Shown: positions 34,812 through 43,165 of the stretch, in pieces
Layout: each line of letters begins with the position of its first letter
Numbering within the stretch: position 1 is the first letter of the stretch
From: Burkholderia lata
Lineage (GTDB): Bacteria > Pseudomonadota > Gammaproteobacteria > Burkholderiales > Burkholderiaceae
Assembly (NCBI RefSeq): GCF_902499335.1
Contig: NZ_CABVQK010000008.1
Location: 372,001-436,000, forward strand
Reading direction: 5' to 3'
DNA: 64,000 nucleotides
The notes under the pieces: model-generated
Seen by the model: only the letters and a program-made list of their open reading frames with translations
What the model was told of the DNA's origin: nothing
The model's database searches: none
Made by a program: the position numbers and the translations under genes

Positions 34812-35540
34812 ATGAGGATCCTGGTAGTCAACGTCAACACGACCGAGTCGATCACCGACGCGATCGCCGCGCAGGCGCAGGCCGCCGCGTCGCCGGGCAC
34901 GGAGATCGTCGGGCTGACGCCGCGCTTCGGCGCGGAGTCGATCGAAGGCAACTTCGAGAGCTACCTCGCGGCGATCGCCGTGATGGATCGCGTGCTGAGC
35001 TACGACGAGCCGTACGATGCGGTGATCCAGGCCGGCTACGGCGAACACGGCCGCGAAGGGCTGCAGGAACTGCTGACGGTGCCCGTCGTCGACATCACCG
35101 AAGCGGCCGCGAGCGTCGCGATGCTGCTCGGCCACCGTTACTCGGTCGTCACGACGCTCGACCGCACGGTGCCGCTGATCGAGGATCGCCTGAAGCTCGC
35201 CGGGCTCGACGCGCGCTGCGCGTCGGTGCGCGCGAGCGGCCTCGCGGTGCTCGAACTCGAGGAGAACCCGGCCCGCGCGATCGAATCGATCGTCGGCCAG
35301 GCGCAGCGCGCGGTGAAGGACGATCACGCGGAAGTGATCTGCCTCGGCTGCGGCGGGATGGCCGGCCTCGACCGGCAGATCGAGGAATGCACGGGCGTAC
35401 CGGTCGTCGACGGCGTATCGGCCGCGGTCGCGCTCGCCGAGTCGCTGGTGCGCCTGAAGCTGAAGACGTCGAAGGTCCGCACCTACGCGCCGCCGCGCCC
35501 GAAGCGGATCGTCGGCTGGCCCGGCACCTTCGCAAAATGA
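34812..35540 (+). CDS. Asp/Glu/hydantoin racemase-family enzyme with Gly75/Cys180 active site
   Basis: 242 residues with the family opening MRILVVNVNTTESITDAIAA. Hydantoin racemases use two cysteines, one in ACFGDPG-type and one in GCGGM-type motifs. Here the first reads AGYGEHG, giving Gly75, while the second is kept as Cys180 in LGCGGM. That Gly/Cys pair is the arrangement of arylmalonate decarboxylase rather than a two-base racemase. The gene starts 22 bp after the permease stop, so both are co-transcribed and may handle the same compound. Racemase, decarboxylase or another isomerase are all possible. Confidence 0.75.
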   Translation: MRILVVNVNTTESITDAIAAQAQAAASPGTEIVGLTPRFGAESIEGNFESYLAAIAVMDRVLSYDEPYDAVIQAGYGEHGREGLQELLTVPVVDITEAAASVAMLLGHRYSVVTTLDRTVPLIEDRLKLAGLDARCASVRASGLAVLELEENPARAIESIVGQAQRAVKDDHAEVICLGCGGMAGLDRQIEECTGVPVVDGVSAAVALAESLVRLKLKTSKVRTYAPPRPKRIVGWPGTFAK

Positions 35541-35601
35541 CGCGCCGCCGGCCCGCTGCTGCGTCGCACTCGGGCATCGGGTTGCCGGGAGGCGGATCGG
35601 C

Positions 35602-36780
35602 ATGCGGGACCCACTAGACCCGAACACCCTGCCCCGCGACGTGTCCGACGCCGCGGGCGCGCTCGACGTGCTGGATGCGCGGCTGATGCGCATCCTGCTC
35701 GTGCTGCTGACCGAGCGCACCGTGTCGCGTGCGGCCGTGCGCCTGAACATGTCGCAGCCGGCCACCAGCGCCGCGCTCAAGCGCCTGCGCACGCTGCTCG
35801 GCGATCCGCTGCTGGTGCGCAGCCGCTACGGAATGGTGCCGACCGAATTCGGCGCGCGGCTGATCGAACCGCTGCGCAACGCGCTGCGCGTGATCGACTT
35901 CATCCGCATCCAGCAGCCGACGTTCGACGCGCGCACGTCGGTGCGCACCTACCGGATCGGCTGCCCCGACTACCTGAACGTGCTGTTCGTGCCGAAGCTC
36001 GTCGCGCTGTTCCGCGAACGCGCGCCGAACGCACAGCTCGTGTTCCATCCGCTCGGCGACGGCTTCGACGACGAGCGCGCGCTCGCCGACGGCGAACTCG
36101 ACGTCGTGATCGACAATCGCCCGGCACGCTCGTCGCGGTTCCGGCAGGACGACCTGTTCGACGACCGCGTCGTGTGCCTGATGCGCGCGACGCATCCGCT
36201 CGCACGGCGCGGCACGATGACGGCGGGCGATTTTTCCCAAGCCCCGCAGCTGTGCCCGACGCCGTCGTGGCTCGAAGCGTCCGGCGCGATCGACAAGCAG
36301 CTCGAACGGGTGGGCCTGCAGCGGCGGATCGTCGTCACGCTGCCGCACTTCGAACTCGCCGCGCATGCGCTCGTGCGCACCGACATGCTGCTGACCACCA
36401 CGTACCGGCTCGCGCGGCACTATGCGAAGCTGCTGCCGCTCGCCGCCGTCGCGCTGCCGGCCGAACCGCCGGACATCGTGTACCGGATGACCTGGAACGA
36501 ATCGGGTGAGTGTGCCGAAGGCGTGCGGTGGCTGCGCGGACTGATCGCGGAAGCGACGCGTGCGTGGCTCGATGCGGAAGCGATGCTGCCGGCTGTCGCG
36601 GCGGTGGCGGCCGGTGCAGCCTCGAACGCGGACGCGCGGAACGGCACGCCGGCCGCGGCCGATTCACCCGAGCCCACACGGCGTACGCGCCGCAGACAGG
36701 CGACGCATTGCCACGCCGCGCATCACCCGCGTGTCGCACATGCGGCACGCATCCACCGGCTCGCGACGAAGTCGCATTGA
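35602..36780 (+). CDS. LysR-family regulator with long C-terminal tail
   Basis: 392 residues, longer than the usual 300. The winged helix (ERTVSRAAVRLNMSQPATSA, then LRTLLGDPLLVRSRYGMVPT) and effector domain (TYRIGCPDYLNVLFVPKLVA) are normal. After about residue 325 comes a tail rich in Ala, Arg, His and Thr (RRTRRRQATHCHAAHHPRVA) with no counterpart in most LysR proteins. It follows the permease-racemase pair in the same direction and probably controls it. Confidence 0.82.
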   Translation: MRDPLDPNTLPRDVSDAAGALDVLDARLMRILLVLLTERTVSRAAVRLNMSQPATSAALKRLRTLLGDPLLVRSRYGMVPTEFGARLIEPLRNALRVIDFIRIQQPTFDARTSVRTYRIGCPDYLNVLFVPKLVALFRERAPNAQLVFHPLGDGFDDERALADGELDVVIDNRPARSSRFRQDDLFDDRVVCLMRATHPLARRGTMTAGDFSQAPQLCPTPSWLEASGAIDKQLERVGLQRRIVVTLPHFELAAHALVRTDMLLTTTYRLARHYAKLLPLAAVALPAEPPDIVYRMTWNESGECAEGVRWLRGLIAEATRAWLDAEAMLPAVAAVAAGAASNADARNGTPAAADSPEPTRRTRRRQATHCHAAHHPRVAHAARIHRLATKSH

Positions 36781-36913
36781 TCGCGCGCGATCGACAGGCG
36801 CGACAACCGGCCGATACGTCGTTCCAACTCCGTCGACAAGCCGCATGGCACGACAACCCATCGCGAGACGCGATGTGCGCTGAAGCACTACGCGAATGAG
36901 CGACAGCGCGATT

Positions 36914-37036
36914 TCAAGCATGCCGCGCACGCGCGGGCAGCACGGACAGCAACGCGATCGCCCCGAGCATCGACAGCAGGATCGTGCGCGACGTCACCTG
37001 CGCTTCAAGCCCGCAGAACTCGGCCAGCGCCTTTCC
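36914..37036 (-). pseudogene. Relic C-terminal tail of a membrane protein, in frame after the MFS stop codon
   Basis: Immediately after the TAG of the leftward MFS gene, the same frame stays open for 40 more codons and then ends in TGA. The peptide starts GKALAEFCGLEAQVTSRTIL and goes on as LLSMLGAIALLSVLPARARHA, a typical final transmembrane helix and basic tail of a transporter. It has no start codon of its own. GC content and codon use are like the surrounding chromosome, unlike the MFS gene. It looks like the end of an older gene whose upstream part was replaced. Confidence 0.6.
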
Positions 37037-38344
37037 CTAGATGGCATGACTGGCCGAGACCCTGGCAACTCGCGCGGGCACCAGGCGAACCAGGAGAAGC
37101 ATCCCTGTCAACAGCAGGCTCGCTACCACCGTGAGGGCAACATATGGCGTGCCATAGCGGCTGGTGAGCATGCCCATCAGCCCCGAGCCAAACGCGCCAC
37201 CGAGTGATCCCAATGCGCTGATCATTGCGATGCCGGCCGGCGCGCTACGCTTGTCGAGTTGCGCGGTCGGAATCGTCCAGAACAGGATCGGCACCGTGAA
37301 CATGGATAGCTGCGCCACGCAGACCAGTCCGACCGTGGCACGAATATCGCCCACCGCGAACTGCAGCAACACAAGGCATAGCGCGGTGGCAAGGAAGCAG
37401 CCGGCCAGATGCCAGCGTCGCTCAAGGTAGCGATCGGAGCTGTACGCAATCAGCACGTTGCCGACCATCGTGAAGGCAGAAATCAGGCCGGACAGCTTGC
37501 CAATGGTTGCAATGCTGGAGACGCCGGCAGCCTTCAGGATGGTGGGCGTCCAGAACGTGACGGTGCTCAGGCCCAGATGGACGCTGAAGTAGACGACCGT
37601 CAATCCGATCACGCGCCGATCGAGCAGAATCGAAAGCAGCGATGCCCGGCCTGCCAACACCATCGCGTTGTCTTGCGTCGCCTGGAGATCGCGCACGAGC
37701 ATTTCCCGTTCCGCATCGGACAGCCAGGTCACGCTTTCGGGACGATCACTCAACAGGAACGGCGCGAGTATCCCCAGTGCAACCGCCGGCAGACCTTCGA
37801 GCAGGAACAGCCACTGCCATCCGTGCAGGCCCCAGCTGCCTTGCATCCGGTTCATGATCCAGCCCGATAGCGGGCCGCCCGTGATACCGGCGATCGGCAC
37901 GGCGAGCAGAAGGAGGCTGTTGACGCGCGCACGCACTTTGTCGGGAAACCAGTACGAGAGATACAACATCAGGCCCGGAAAGAATCCAGCCTCCGCCGCC
38001 CCCAACAGGAAGCGCACGAGGTAAAGCGATGCAGCACCGCTGACGAACATCTGCGCGACCGTACACATGCCCCAGAGCACCATGATCCTCAGCAGCGTCC
38101 GCTTCGCGCCAATGCGCGCAAGCAGCAGATTGCTGGGCAACTCGAACGCGGCATAGCTCACGTAGAACACGCCCGTTGCAACACCAAAGACCGTCTCGCT
38201 CAACCCGAGATCCGCCAGGAACTGCAGCTTTGCGAAGCTGATGTTGACCCGGTCGACGAAGTTCAGGACGTAACACAGAAACAAGAACGGCAAGATCCGG
38301 AGCGCGATCTTTTGATAGAGCCGTGAAGACCGAAACAGGGACAT
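37037..38344 (-). CDS. MFS transporter, ACS family
   Basis: 435 residues with twelve predicted helices: RILPFLFLCYVLNFVDRVNI, then RFLLGAAEAGFFPGLMLYLS. The family imports small organic anions such as phthalate, tartrate or hexuronates. AGGAG precedes the ATG at 38344 by about 6 bases. Base composition looks lower in GC than the flanking genes, and its leader region is AT-rich, so it may be acquired. Downstream of its stop lies an in-frame relic tail. No catabolic genes or regulator accompany it, so the substrate is unknown. Confidence 0.83.
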   Translation of the reverse strand: MSLFRSSRLYQKIALRILPFLFLCYVLNFVDRVNISFAKLQFLADLGLSETVFGVATGVFYVSYAAFELPSNLLLARIGAKRTLLRIMVLWGMCTVAQMFVSGAASLYLVRFLLGAAEAGFFPGLMLYLSYWFPDKVRARVNSLLLLAVPIAGITGGPLSGWIMNRMQGSWGLHGWQWLFLLEGLPAVALGILAPFLLSDRPESVTWLSDAEREMLVRDLQATQDNAMVLAGRASLLSILLDRRVIGLTVVYFSVHLGLSTVTFWTPTILKAAGVSSIATIGKLSGLISAFTMVGNVLIAYSSDRYLERRWHLAGCFLATALCLVLLQFAVGDIRATVGLVCVAQLSMFTVPILFWTIPTAQLDKRSAPAGIAMISALGSLGGAFGSGLMGMLTSRYGTPYVALTVVASLLLTGMLLLVRLVPARVARVSASHAI

Positions 38345-38768
38345 TGGCACTCCTCTACGTCTGGGCTGGATAACGACTCGATCCTTGTCGCATACACGAC
38401 AGGCGGTGCGGTGACCGAATCCGGAGGCACCATCCGTCGATATCGGCGACCGCGACGGCAGCGCTCGGGCACGACGGAAATGGGCCATTGGACCGAGGCA
38501 TGCAAGCCCTTACGGTGTGCCGCCATCCCGCTCGACCCTGCGGCAAATTCTAGATTGCCGACGCGGCATCACGCCCTTGGTAATTTCCCTTAAATCCCGT
38601 ATTTTGGAATTTTAATAAATTTCTGTCGGGAAATTTACAAGACGAAAGAAACATCAATTCCCCAATGAGGAACCTGCGCAAAAATCGAGCCGCACGGCGC
38701 GCCATCGCGTTCGCAGCCGGCCCGATTGCAGGCATGCGCCATGCGCGACCGCACACCGGGATGCCGCG
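38345..38768. other. AT-rich intergenic region upstream of the MFS gene
   Basis: The 424 bp contain no gene. The part around 38570-38670 is far richer in AT than the genome average and carries a promoter candidate at 38612-38640. Such a composition edge fits recent acquisition of the MFS segment. Confidence 0.55.
38612..38640 (-). promoter_or_regulatory. Sigma-70-like promoter facing the MFS gene
   Basis: On the minus strand TTGTAA (38635-38640) and TATTAA (38612-38617) are 17 bp apart. It would give a leader of about 260 bases before the MFS start at 38344. Confidence 0.45.
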
Positions 38769-40337
38769 CTACGCGTCGCGCATCGGTTGCGCAAGCAACT
38801 TGTAGGCGACGACGGCCGCGACCAGCGCGAGCACGCCGCTCACCGTCAGCGCATTGGCGAACCCGCTCGCGAACGCGACGGGCGCCGCCTGCGCGAGCGC
38901 ACCGGCGGCCGACGGCGGCACCCGCTCGAGCGCCCGCGCCAGGTCGCCGGCCAGCAGGCTCGACATGAACGAAGCATCGGCGAACGCGCGCAGGCCGGGC
39001 GCGGCAGACAGCAGCCGGTCGAGCCGCGCATGCGTGCTCGCCGCCAGCACCGCGCCGAGCACGCCGACGGCCGTCACGATCGCCGAGAAGCGCGTCGTCG
39101 TGCTGATGCCCGACGCCATGCCCGTGCGGTTCGGCGGCACGCACGCCATGATCGCCTTCTGCGTGTCGCCGTTCATGATCCCCGCGCCGCACCCCGTCAC
39201 GAACATGCCGAGCGCGACGAGCCGGTAGTCGCCGCTGGCCGTCAGCGCCGCGGTCGCGAGGTTGCCCGCGCCGATCAGCGCGAGCCCGCCCGCGAGCACG
39301 CCGCCGGACGACACGCGCGCGGCCAGCGCCGCGCCGAGCGAGGGCCCGGCGATCATCGCGAACGCGAACGGCAGCATCCCGAGCCCCGCGTCGATCGCCG
39401 ACATCCCGAACGCGTTCTGCAGGTACAGCGGCAGGAACGTCATCATCACCTGCGCGCACGCCGCATAGCCGAACATCGCGAGCACGGCGCCGACGAAGCG
39501 CGGCTGGCGGAACAGCGCGAGATCGATCATCGGCCGCGCCTGCCAGCGCTCCGCGCCGATGAACGCCGCGAACAGCGCGGCGGCGAGCGCGAGCCGGCCG
39601 AGCGTCGCGGCCGACAGCCAGCCGTGCGACGGCGCGCCGATCAGCGCCGCGATCGCGCACGCGAGCGCCGCACCGAACAGCAGGCTGCCGGCCGCGTCCA
39701 CGCGCTTCGCGTGCGGATCGCGCGACTCGTCGATCGCCACGCGCGCACCGGCCGCGAGCAGCAGGCAGACGGGCAGGTTCAGCAGGAACACCCAGCGCCA
39801 GCCGATCCATTGCGTGATCGCGCCGCCGACGAGCGGCGCGATGGCCGTCGCGATCCCCATGCACATGCCCCAGATCGCCCACGCGCGCGCCCGTTCGCGC
39901 CCTTCCGGAAAACGGTTCGCGATCACCGCGAGCGCGGCCGTCAGCAGCAGCGCGGCGCCGCCGCCCTTCACCGCCCGCGCGGCGATCAGCCAGCCGGCCG
40001 ACGGCGCGACGCCGCAGCCGAGCGACGCGAGAAAGAACAGCGCGAGCCCCGTGAAGAGCATCCGCTTGCGCCCGAACCGGTCGGCGAGCCCGCCGGCCGG
40101 CAGCAGGCACGCGGCGAACGCGGTCATGTACGCGCTCACGACCCATTCGATATCGGCGAAGCTCGCGTGGAAACTGCGCGCGATGCTCGGCAGCGACACG
40201 GCGACGACGTTCGTGTCGAGCACGATCAGCGAGCAGGTCGCGGACGCGACGGCGAGCGTCGCGGCGGCAGGCATGCGGGCGCCCGGGCGCGGGGTGGCAG
40301 CCGCGCCCGCGCGCGACGCCGGTGAAGACTGGGACAT
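38769..40337 (-). CDS. DHA2-family (EmrB/QacA-type) drug:H+ antiporter
   Basis: 522 residues with about fourteen predicted helices. Motif A is GGLADRFGRKRMLFTGLALF, motif C-like GIATAIAPLVGGAITQWIGW, and the start is ATCSLIVLDTNVVAVSLPSI, typical of DHA2 pumps. It would expel toxic compounds with proton exchange at the inner membrane. It is divergent from the LysR at 40438, with a candidate operator at 40384-40405. No membrane fusion protein gene is next to it. Confidence 0.87.
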   Translation of the reverse strand: MSQSSPASRAGAAATPRPGARMPAAATLAVASATCSLIVLDTNVVAVSLPSIARSFHASFADIEWVVSAYMTAFAACLLPAGGLADRFGRKRMLFTGLALFFLASLGCGVAPSAGWLIAARAVKGGGAALLLTAALAVIANRFPEGRERARAWAIWGMCMGIATAIAPLVGGAITQWIGWRWVFLLNLPVCLLLAAGARVAIDESRDPHAKRVDAAGSLLFGAALACAIAALIGAPSHGWLSAATLGRLALAAALFAAFIGAERWQARPMIDLALFRQPRFVGAVLAMFGYAACAQVMMTFLPLYLQNAFGMSAIDAGLGMLPFAFAMIAGPSLGAALAARVSSGGVLAGGLALIGAGNLATAALTASGDYRLVALGMFVTGCGAGIMNGDTQKAIMACVPPNRTGMASGISTTTRFSAIVTAVGVLGAVLAASTHARLDRLLSAAPGLRAFADASFMSSLLAGDLARALERVPPSAAGALAQAAPVAFASGFANALTVSGVLALVAAVVAYKLLAQPMRDA

Positions 40338-40383
40338 CGGCTACTCCGGAACAGGATGAACGAACCGTATGCTAGGCTTGGCC

Positions 40384-40405
40384 AGTATTGCCTGTCATTG
40401 ATACT
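40384..40405. promoter_or_regulatory. LysR-type operator candidate AGTAT-N12-ATACT
   Basis: AGTAT and ATACT arms flank 12 bases, and the core fits the LysR T-N11-A rule. It lies in the 100-bp gap between the divergent DHA2 and LysR genes. Confidence 0.55.
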
Positions 40406-40437
40406 CCGATGCTGTTTTATTGACGAAAATTGCAATC

Positions 40438-41328
40438 ATGGACCGGCTCGAATTCCGTCACGTGCGCGCGTTTCTGAGCGTCGCGCAACACCTGCACTTC
40501 GCCCGTGCGGCCGAAGCGCTCGACATGGCGCCGCCCGCGCTCACGCGGCAGATCCAGGAGGCCGAACGCGTGCTCGGCGTGCGCCTCTTTCACCGGTCGC
40601 GCCGCGCGGTCACGCTGAGCGCGGCCGGCGAGGCCTATCTCGCCGAGGCGAGCGCCGCGGTCGAGCACCTGCAGCGCGGCCGCGAACTCGCCGCGCTGGC
40701 CGAGCGCGGCGAGCTCGGCCGGATCGAGATCGGCTATGTGTCGTCGGCCGTCTATTCGGGCACGCTGCAGCGCACCGTCGGCGCGTTTCGTGACGCGCAC
40801 CCGCGCATCGAGCTGAACCTGCGCGAAGTGCCGATGGACGACGTCGCGAACCAGCTCGACACGGGCCGGCTCGACCTCGCGTACGTGCGCCCGCCGCTGC
40901 CGCTGCCCGGCGGCCTGCGGATCGTCACGCTGCAGCGCGACGTGTTCGTCGCGGCCGTGCCGGCCGGTTCGCGCTACGCATCGATGGCCGCCCTTCGCGC
41001 GGCCGACCTCGCCGACGCGCGCTTCGCGGTACCCGAACAGGAGCGCGGCACGCTCGAAGTCGCGCGCCGCGGCCGTTTCGCGCCGCTGATCGCCGCCCGC
41101 CCGGGCGGCCTGCTCGCGGTGCTCGCGTGCGTATCCGTGAACGGCTGGGTCGCGGTGATTCCCGATGCGCTCGCCGGCTGCGTGTCGCTGCCGGGCGTCG
41201 TGTACCGGCCGATCGCCGGCAAGCCGATCACGTCGGAACTGGCGCTCGCGCATCGGCGCTTCGAAAAGGCGCCGGCGGTGCGCGCGTTCCTGCGGACGGT
41301 TTCATCGGCCGCGCAAGACCCCGCATGA
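40438..41328 (+). CDS. LysR-family regulator of the DHA2 pump
   Basis: 296 residues. The winged helix is MDRLEFRHVRAFLSVAQHLH, then ALDMAPPALTRQIQEAERVL; the effector domain begins GRIEIGYVSSAVYSGTLQRT. The length is standard. It is transcribed away from the DHA2 gene, with which it shares a 100-bp promoter region, and is likely to control it. ATG 40438 is used; an upstream TTG would add six residues. Confidence 0.87.
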   Translation: MDRLEFRHVRAFLSVAQHLHFARAAEALDMAPPALTRQIQEAERVLGVRLFHRSRRAVTLSAAGEAYLAEASAAVEHLQRGRELAALAERGELGRIEIGYVSSAVYSGTLQRTVGAFRDAHPRIELNLREVPMDDVANQLDTGRLDLAYVRPPLPLPGGLRIVTLQRDVFVAAVPAGSRYASMAALRAADLADARFAVPEQERGTLEVARRGRFAPLIAARPGGLLAVLACVSVNGWVAVIPDALAGCVSLPGVVYRPIAGKPITSELALAHRRFEKAPAVRAFLRTVSSAAQDPA

Positions 41329-41476
41329 AACGCCCGCGTGCGGCGATCTCGGCCATGCCGGCGGTCGCCACGCGAATATGCATTGCACGATTCGATGTTT
41401 GTCGGCCGGAAACCGATTCCGTAACCTGCCCGGCAGCCGCGCCGCCCGTGCGCGGATCACCGAGGACACCCCGCCG

Positions 41477-42463
41477 ATGAACCCATCCTCCGCTCCGGCG
41501 CGCCGCCGCGTGCTGCAACGTCTTGCCGCCCTCGCCGCCGCGCCGCTCGCCGGCGGCATCGCAGGGCCCGCCGATGCGGCCGGCGCCGACCTGTCGGGCG
41601 TCACGCTCGTGCTCGGCGACCAGGCCGGCGGCTTGCGCGCGCTCGCCGAAGCCGCGCGCGTGCTCGACGGTACGCGTTACCGGTTCCGCTGGGCCAACTT
41701 CCAGGGTGCCGCGCCGCTGTTCGAGGCGCAGCGCGCGGGCGCGATCGATCTCGCACCGGCCGGCGACCTGCCGGTGCTGACGGCCGCGCTCGGCGACCCG
41801 TCGTTGCGGATCGTCGCGACACGCGTCGGCTCGCCGGCGTCGCTCGGCATCGTCGTGCAGCCCGATTCGCCGGTCCGCACCGTCGCCGACCTGAAAGGGC
41901 AAACCGTCGTCGTGTCGTCCGCGCGCGGCAGCATCTCGCAGTACCAGTTGTACGGCGCGCTCCGCGAACACGGCCTCGCGCCGAGTGACGTCGACGTGCG
42001 CTTCGTGCTGCCCGTCGATGCGTTCGCCGCGTTCGAGGCGAAGCGGATCGGCATCTGGGCGACGTTCGACCCGTACTACGGGCATGCGGTACGGCGCGGC
42101 GCACGCATCGTCCGCGACGGCAGCGGCATCAATTCCGGGCTGGCGTTCCTCACGTCGCCGGTCGAAACGCTCGACGATCGCGCGAAGCGCGCGGCGCTCG
42201 CGGACGTGCTGGCACGGCTCGCCCGCGCGGGCCAATGGGCGCTCGCGCACCCGGCCGACTATGCGAGCGTCTATGCGTCGCTCACTCGCCTGCCGCCCGA
42301 CGCGGCCACCGACATCACGCGCCGGGCCGCACTCGCGCAGCGCAGCCTCAGCGGCACCGACATCGACGCGCTGCAGCGTGTCGCCGACCGCGCGGCAGCC
42401 GACGCGATCCTGCCGCGGCGCGTCGATGTCGGCGCGATCGCGATCCGCAATGTGTCTGCCTGA
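41477..42463 (+). CDS. Orphan aliphatic sulfonate/taurine-type ABC substrate-binding protein (Tat signal)
   Basis: 328 residues with a twin-arginine-type leader (ARRRVLQRLAALAAAPLAGG), so folding in the cytoplasm before export is possible. The mature part has the SsuA/TauA pattern: VTLVLGDQAGGLRALAEAA, AAPLFEAQRAGAIDLAPAGD and DLKGQTVVVSSARGSISQYQ. No permease or ATPase gene lies beside it. It may work with the sulfonate ABC system at 56.9 kb or one elsewhere. GAGG lies about 11 bases before the ATG at 41477. Confidence 0.8.
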   Translation: MNPSSAPARRRVLQRLAALAAAPLAGGIAGPADAAGADLSGVTLVLGDQAGGLRALAEAARVLDGTRYRFRWANFQGAAPLFEAQRAGAIDLAPAGDLPVLTAALGDPSLRIVATRVGSPASLGIVVQPDSPVRTVADLKGQTVVVSSARGSISQYQLYGALREHGLAPSDVDVRFVLPVDAFAAFEAKRIGIWATFDPYYGHAVRRGARIVRDGSGINSGLAFLTSPVETLDDRAKRAALADVLARLARAGQWALAHPADYASVYASLTRLPPDAATDITRRAALAQRSLSGTDIDALQRVADRAAADAILPRRVDVGAIAIRNVSA

Positions 42464-42485
42464 ACGATGACGCGCGTGGCGGCGC

Positions 42486-42860
42486 TCAGCGCGGCCGCGC
42501 CATATCGAGGTCCGGCACGTCGTCGCCAAAAGTAGAAGCGACGAGCGTGCGCATCGCGGCGACCAGCAGCGTCGGGCCCGACTGGTTGAACGTGCAGCGC
42601 TCGCCTGCAGCGGGCACGGCCCGGTACAGCACGGCCCGCCACGGGCCGCGCCCGCCGTCGCGCTCGAATGCGGCGAACGGCAAGCGCTCGACGATCGGGC
42701 CGCCGTCCGTCCACGATGTCGACGGCGCGAACGGAGCCGACGCACCGCCCGCCGCGCGAATCGACGTGCACCCGGATGCATCGGCGCGCGGGGCGTCATG
42801 GCCAACGGCAACCGCGACCCAGTAATCCAGCGGCGCGCCTGTCAGATCCTGGACTTGCAT
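42486..42860 (-). CDS. DUF2591 (NinX-like) protein
   Basis: 124 residues starting MQVQDLTGAPLDYWVAVAVG and containing PFAPSTSWTDGGPIVERLPF, the hallmark of the DUF2591 family. That family is best known from lambdoid phages but also occurs in bacterial chromosomes. No other phage gene is nearby. GGAGA lies 6 bases before the ATG at 42860. Function is unknown. Confidence 0.8.
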   Translation of the reverse strand: MQVQDLTGAPLDYWVAVAVGHDAPRADASGCTSIRAAGGASAPFAPSTSWTDGGPIVERLPFAAFERDGGRGPWRAVLYRAVPAAGERCTFNQSGPTLLVAAMRTLVASTFGDDVPDLDMARPR

Positions 42861-43165
42861 GACTGTCTCCGTCACCGTCGTCGTCAAGTCGACATGCTAA
42901 CCGTTGCACACGCGTCCGTTGCAGTCTCCGACGATGCCGCGGCACCGTGCCGTCGCGCCGGCCCTACTGCTGAAGCGCGACGCCTGCTCCTTCCGCGCGG
43001 AGCGGCCAACCGTCGCGGCCCGGCCGCTGCGTCGCGCCTGCATCAATTCGTGTTACGAATCCCCGAATCCTGCCTACAATGGATCGGAACACCTGTCGTC
43101 CGGCCTGCAGCGGACGACAACCGGATCCATACGGTGCAGCGCAGGCCGGATCTCTCGGGGGACGT
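42861..43165. other. Intergenic region upstream of the glycosyltransferase gene
   Basis: The 305 bp between the leftward DUF2591 start and the rightward glycosyltransferase start hold no believable gene. A promoter candidate lies at 43052-43080 (GTTACG, 17 bp, TACAAT), about 85 bp before the glycosyltransferase ATG. Confidence 0.45.

Noticed and set aside
36896..37207. A 103-codon plus-strand frame over the MFS gene end
   Set aside because: It is Gln/Arg-rich and opposite to the MFS coding end and relic. No ribosome binding site.
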